Shown here: piece after piece, positions 60,675-64,000 of the stretch
How the letters are laid out: each line of letters opens with the position of its first letter
Numbering within the stretch: position 1 is the stretch's first letter
NCBI GenBank assembly: GCA_964455395.1
Contig: CAYVWB010000013.1
Location: 1 to 64,000, forward strand
Reading direction: 5' to 3'
Length of the DNA: 64,000 nt
DNA from: CAYVWB01 sp964455395
GTDB lineage: Bacteria > Desulfobacterota > Desulfovibrionia > Desulfovibrionales > Desulfovibrionaceae
Program-made: the position numbers and the translations under genes
The notes under the pieces: model-generated
The model's database searches: none
What the model was told of the DNA's origin: nothing
What the model saw: the letters and a program-made list of their open reading frames with translations, nothing else

Positions 60675-62444
60675 TCAGCTCGTGGTTTGCTTTCGCCAGC
60701 CTTCGACCGCTGCGTGGATGACGTTGTTGGAGACGCCGTCGCGTTGCGCCCAATCTTCCCAGAAAGCGACCGTGCCGCTTGCTGGCGCATAGGTGGGCGG
60801 ATCGACGCGAACCCGCGTGGGCAGCAGACTCGCGTCCCCCACGAAGAGCGCTTCGCCCACATCCAGAATCGGCAGCAGATCGCTGACGCCGCCCAGACTG
60901 TCGGGAAGCATCCGCCGCACCACGTTCTGGTCGTCCATGTTCGTCAAGCGCATGGCGATCATGTTGCCGCACTGGCTCAGCACCGTTCTGCTCACTTCCG
61001 AAGGCCGCTGGCTGGCCAGAAGCAGCCCCACGCCGTACTTGCGGCCCTCCTTGGCGATGCGCTCGAAGGCCGTCGACGCCCCTTGCGCGGAGGCTTCGCT
61101 CTGCGCGCGGTCGGGGATGTAGAGGTGCGCTTCGTCGCACAACAGCGCGATGGGATGGCGGTCCTTGGGCGGCGTCCACTGCTGGAGGGTGAAGACCATG
61201 CGGGAGACCACGCCCACGACCAAGGGCAAGACGTCGCTGGGGACCTCGGCGAAATCGATAATCTTCACGCCGCAGCCGTCTTCGCGGGTCGAGGCGGGGC
61301 CTGTCAGCGCCACGCAGAGGCGTTCGAACCAGTCGAAGGCCATGACCCCCTTGCCGCCCTGGAAGAGAAAGCCGAGCCGCCGGTCGGTGCGTTTCGTCTC
61401 CAGACGGGTGATGAGTCTGGCGAGCTTGCCGTGGTAATCACCTTGCTTCTTTTTCTCCTTATTCCCTTCGACCATTTCTCTGTTCAGGGACTCGAAGCGT
61501 TTCAACAAGGCGCCCAGGTCGAAGGGGATGGGGCTCTCCACGGTGAAGTTGGCGAGGAGGTCCTCGCGCTTGTGCTTTTTGAGATAGGCGTGTTTCGCCG
61601 CGACGACTTCGCGGTTCAGCAACATCGCCTGGTTGGGGGCGTTGTGGTCGGTGCGGTCGACGAGCAGGCCAAGCAGCGCGTCGTAGCCGAGGAGCCAGTA
61701 GGGCAAGTGGAGCACGCCATCGTCCAGGCCTCTGTTGGCCTCCAGGTCGGCTGGCCCGGCGACCCGCAGTCGACGGATGCCCTGGCCCTGCGCCAGAGGC
61801 TCGTACTCGCCGTGGACATCAATGACGATGGCGTTGGCGTGCGCCAGTTGGGCGATCTGTTCGAGCAAACGCGCCATGGTGTACGATTTGCCCGAACCGG
61901 TGCTGCCGACGACGATGGCATGGCGCTGGAACAGCTTGTTGCCGTCGATCCAGGCGTCGGCGTCCTCGCCCAGGGCGTACTTGCCCAGCTTGAGGCTCAA
62001 TCCGGAGTCGGCGGCGCTGGCGAGCGAGCGCATGAAGCGGGAAAGCGCTGCGCCCTCCAGGGGCATGCACGGCGCGTCGACCTCCGGGACTGTCTCCAGA
62101 GCGCGCCGGAAGATGTTGATCCGAGTCCCCTCCTGGGACTTGAAGGTCCCGATGAGGGTGACGCGGAGGAGGTTTTCCTCCGTGGTGTCGCAGAAGGCGT
62201 CCCCCTTGTCCCCCATGTCCGAATCAGCCACCTCCTGCACATCCTTCACGGCGCGGGTGATGCGCTGCACCACGCCGACGAGCGCCTGGCCCGGCCGGCT
62301 GCTCCGCAACCACACCAGCGAGTTCACCTGCACGCTGCGGAGCGTGTCCACATCCGTCACCCGGATGACGACGGAGGCGGTGTCCACGGTGACGACGGCG
62401 CCGAGGGGCTCAATTGAACCGCTGAACAAAAGTGTGCTGTTCAC
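60675..62444 (-). CDS. herA: HerA-type ATPase of a SIR2-HerA defence module
   Basis: A 589-residue protein from a GTG at 62444. AAGGAG lies 6 bases upstream and fixes the start; the longer frame to 62588 is spurious. The N-terminus (about 5-70) resembles the HAS barrel of HerA. Walker A is VVGSTGSGKSYTM (GSTGSGKS at 180-187), Walker B is LLCDEAHLYI (DEAH at 437-440) and ASQRPSEVSRT is the following sensor region. HerA-FtsK ATPases form hexameric rings that translocate DNA. Its start lies 35 bases inside the upstream SIR2 gene, so the two are co-translated. This pair is known to form a large NAD-depleting anti-phage complex. Confidence 0.88.
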   Translation of the reverse strand: MNSTLLFSGSIEPLGAVVTVDTASVVIRVTDVDTLRSVQVNSLVWLRSSRPGQALVGVVQRITRAVKDVQEVADSDMGDKGDAFCDTTEENLLRVTLIGTFKSQEGTRINIFRRALETVPEVDAPCMPLEGAALSRFMRSLASAADSGLSLKLGKYALGEDADAWIDGNKLFQRHAIVVGSTGSGKSYTMARLLEQIAQLAHANAIVIDVHGEYEPLAQGQGIRRLRVAGPADLEANRGLDDGVLHLPYWLLGYDALLGLLVDRTDHNAPNQAMLLNREVVAAKHAYLKKHKREDLLANFTVESPIPFDLGALLKRFESLNREMVEGNKEKKKQGDYHGKLARLITRLETKRTDRRLGFLFQGGKGVMAFDWFERLCVALTGPASTREDGCGVKIIDFAEVPSDVLPLVVGVVSRMVFTLQQWTPPKDRHPIALLCDEAHLYIPDRAQSEASAQGASTAFERIAKEGRKYGVGLLLASQRPSEVSRTVLSQCGNMIAMRLTNMDDQNVVRRMLPDSLGGVSDLLPILDVGEALFVGDASLLPTRVRVDPPTYAPASGTVAFWEDWAQRDGVSNNVIHAAVEGWRKQTTS

Positions 62445-63489
62445 GCGCGACTCCTTGCAAGGCGACTTGTTCCATGAAGGTGTCGAATCGCCACAACGGT
62501 TTATCGATATGGTAGCCTTCGGGTTTCTCGTGCGACAAAGCCCGTGCGCCCTCGCCGTCCTCCTCCAGCGCGAGATATCTCGCCCCATGGGATCTTTGGA
62601 GCATATCCAGGCAGGCTGGGGTGAGCTTCTTGGCCAGGATGAGCAGCGGCGCCCGGTCTGCGAGCCAGCTGTTCACGAGCTTGGGCTGGATGTGTTCGTC
62701 ATTGAAGCCAAACCCGACGCACAGGAAGGCCCTGGCCTTTTTCAGCACCTCGTCCGCCTGGTAGATCATGGTGCGGAAAGGTTCCCGCATGGCTTGCTGA
62801 TACTTGGTCGCCCCCGGCGTGACGATGGCGGGCGTCATCGCTTCGGGTATCGCCGTGGCGCCCGGGTACCCCACCACGTCATTCCGCGTGTTCGTAAACC
62901 AGTCGATGGAGCCGTGCGCTTTCCAGATGCACACCGTCTGCTGGCCGCCCCGCTTCTGCTGTTGACAGAGGTCGTTGGACAGGAGTGATTGGATGTAGCC
63001 GTGCCTGAAGCCGGTGGAGTAGGCGTGTTCCGCCCTGTTGGCGCAGTACTCGGCGATGCGGTCGTAATTCGTCGTGACGATGTGGACATGCGGAATCGTG
63101 GAGTTCAGCAGATACGCCAGCAGGCGGGCGAGGGGCGGCGGTGTGGAGTCCTTCGTAATGCTCAGGAAGGCCTCCCTGTCCCTCTCGGCGATCAGCTCCC
63201 ATGTGCGCCGCACGATGTCGTCCAGCAAGCGGCCACTGATGTTCGCCGCCTGCAACGCGCCCTCCAACCCCTTGTCTTTCAGCAAGCCGGAAAACTCCTT
63301 CCAGGCGGCTTGATCCGGCGGCTCGTACCCCTTCGTCTTGATGCTCTTCTGCAAGTGCTCCGCAAGGTCGTCCATGGAGGGGAGCCCGAAAGGGATGGAT
63401 GCGCCACTGCCGAGGATGATGGTGGGCGCTTTCCACAAATTGTCTTGGGCCAGCAACAAGGTTCTCTTATAAAGATCTTCCTGATCCAT
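62410..63489 (-). CDS. SIR2-domain NADase-like effector of a SIR2-HerA module
   Basis: A 359-residue protein with the SIR2 nucleotide-binding motifs: GSGAS (27-31) in TIILGSGASIPFG, TTNYD with N141 and D143, the catalytic-type His H192 in KAHGSIDW, and CVGFGFNDEHI (259-264). The zinc module of deacetylase sirtuins is missing, as in prokaryotic defence SIR2 proteins that cleave NAD. The ATG at 63489 has a GGGGGG run 4 bases upstream. Its end overlaps the HerA gene by 35 bases. Inferred role: abortive-infection effector activated with HerA. The AT-rich region upstream (63490-63695) probably holds the promoter. Confidence 0.88.
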   Translation of the reverse strand: MDQEDLYKRTLLLAQDNLWKAPTIILGSGASIPFGLPSMDDLAEHLQKSIKTKGYEPPDQAAWKEFSGLLKDKGLEGALQAANISGRLLDDIVRRTWELIAERDREAFLSITKDSTPPPLARLLAYLLNSTIPHVHIVTTNYDRIAEYCANRAEHAYSTGFRHGYIQSLLSNDLCQQQKRGGQQTVCIWKAHGSIDWFTNTRNDVVGYPGATAIPEAMTPAIVTPGATKYQQAMREPFRTMIYQADEVLKKARAFLCVGFGFNDEHIQPKLVNSWLADRAPLLILAKKLTPACLDMLQRSHGARYLALEEDGEGARALSHEKPEGYHIDKPLWRFDTFMEQVALQGVAREQHTFVQRFN

Positions 63490-63695
63490 ACGCCCCCCTC
63501 TTCGCTCATACTGTTCGATTACGGCATGACGTCCGCCACGTCACGCCAGGCCACGCCACGACGCACCCTTGCACACAATAGAAAAACAATCAACTATGCA
63601 TGAATAAATAAAAATACCGCAGGGCACAACACGACGCCTTCAGCCGAAGGCTGGCGCATGCGCCGCGGCGCGGCCGGGCGAACCCCGAAGCCTGC
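63490..63695. promoter_or_regulatory. AT-rich region upstream of the SIR2-HerA pair
   Basis: 206 bases between the partial gene at the right edge and the SIR2 gene, both on the minus strand. About 63573-63622 is strikingly AT-rich against its surroundings, which is typical of promoters of acquired defence genes. I cannot fix the exact -35 and -10 boxes. Confidence 0.45.
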
Positions 63696-64000
63696 TTACT
63701 GGAGGGGGCCTTGCGGCTCTGTGGTGGGGGAGGGGGTGTCGCCGTGGTCCTCCGGGGAACTCGCAGCGTTCACATCCCGTGTAGGACGAGCCTTGGCGTC
63801 GACAGGTTCGAACGCGTCGTCCATTGGATCCCCGAGGCCGGATTCCGCAGCAGATCGGCCGGCGGGCGCCCCACTCCCCTGCTCGGCCATTTGGCCTGGG
63901 GGCTCGGCCGACGCCGAAGTCGCCGTCGTGGTGTTCAGGCGTTCGGGAGCGAAGGGTTCGGCGTACTGTTCTTCGTCGATGCGGTCAGGGTCGGGGGCGT
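63696..64000 (-). CDS. C-terminal part of a gene cut by the window edge
   Basis: The reading frame is open from the window end to a stop at 63698-63696, giving about 100 residues. It includes the segment DRIDEEQYAEPFAPERLNTT, followed by an acidic Pro/Ser/Thr-rich low-complexity tail. An internal Met (63890) could mislead annotation as a short gene, but the frame continues upstream without a stop. The product cannot be identified from this tail. Confidence 0.5.
   Translation of the reverse strand, partial: APDPDRIDEEQYAEPFAPERLNTTTATSASAEPPGQMAEQGSGAPAGRSAAESGLGDPMDDAFEPVDAKARPTRDVNAASSPEDHGDTPSPTTEPQGPLQ

Noticed and set aside
60675..62588. Longer HerA frame starting at an ATG at 62588
   Set aside because: The first 48 residues are out-of-frame overlap with the SIR2 gene and unlike HerA. 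The GTG at 62444 has a perfect AAGGAG at 6 bases.
1..64000. CRISPR array, rRNA, tRNA, insertion sequence or prophage
   Set aside because: No regularly spaced direct repeats, no transposase or integrase motifs, and no rRNA or complete tRNA cloverleaf were found by reading the window.

Overview
The window is GC-rich and densely coded, and contains one assembly gap (10 N at 12700-12709), so it comes from a draft bacterial genome. The content suggests a motile Gram-negative delta-proteobacterium-type organism, most likely a sulfate reducer of the Desulfovibrio group. This rests on an amphi-Trp domain protein, a cysteine synthase fused to a dead cysteinyl-tRNA-synthetase-like domain, a DUF115/Maf motility protein, flgE, a PilT-type ATPase, many c-di-GMP proteins and a GEMM riboswitch. 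The taxonomy is inference; no rRNA or tRNA gene was seen.

Layout. 0-5.7 kb (minus strand): an ECF sigma factor, a membrane protein in the anti-sigma position, and four pilin-like proteins, most of them coupled by ATGA overlaps. 5.8-13.2 kb: FtsX/MacB-type permease, zinc-ribbon protein, Hsp20, the CysK/CysRS-like fusion and a gap-broken DUF115 gene. 13.3-14.6 kb: a small ribbon-helix-helix-like protein and an amphi-Trp protein, with three GTAC-N7-GTAC sites in the divergent control region shared with a MATE exporter. 16-25.4 kb: DUF2156 protein, gltX, a c-di-GMP-I riboswitch leading into a degenerate EAL-HDOD protein, a methyltransferase, a DksA-type zinc-finger protein with a BON-like tail, mutM and flgE. 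25.4-38.4 kb: orphan ParA operon, PilT, EAL-CBS-GGDEF protein, response regulator, lipoprotein, MazG, CvpA, HDOD and GAF-like proteins. 38.4-52.2 kb: ThiF/HesA-type E1 enzyme, small orphan proteins, response regulator-PAS-GGDEF-EAL protein, SPOR protein, six-BON protein, D-2-hydroxyacid dehydrogenase, family-4 uracil-DNA glycosylase and a DUF4392 protein.

The last 12 kb look accessory. A gene-free kilobase carries two copies of an AT-rich palindrome exactly 500 bp apart. It leads into an animal-type haem peroxidase, then an AGE-family epimerase-like protein, a DJ-1/PfpI protein and a GH13 branching-enzyme-like protein. On the opposite strand follows an overlapping SIR2-HerA pair, the signature of a known anti-phage NADase/ATPase defence module. 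The right edge cuts a minus-strand gene.

Themes. Second-messenger control of surface behaviour recurs (riboswitch, three GGDEF/EAL-type proteins, two HDOD proteins, PilT, pilins, FlgE, Maf). The best candidates for new biology are the peroxidase/AGE/DJ-1/GH13 cluster, the GTAC-N7-GTAC regulon candidate, the CysK/CysRS-like fusion and the sigma-factor-linked pilin operon.
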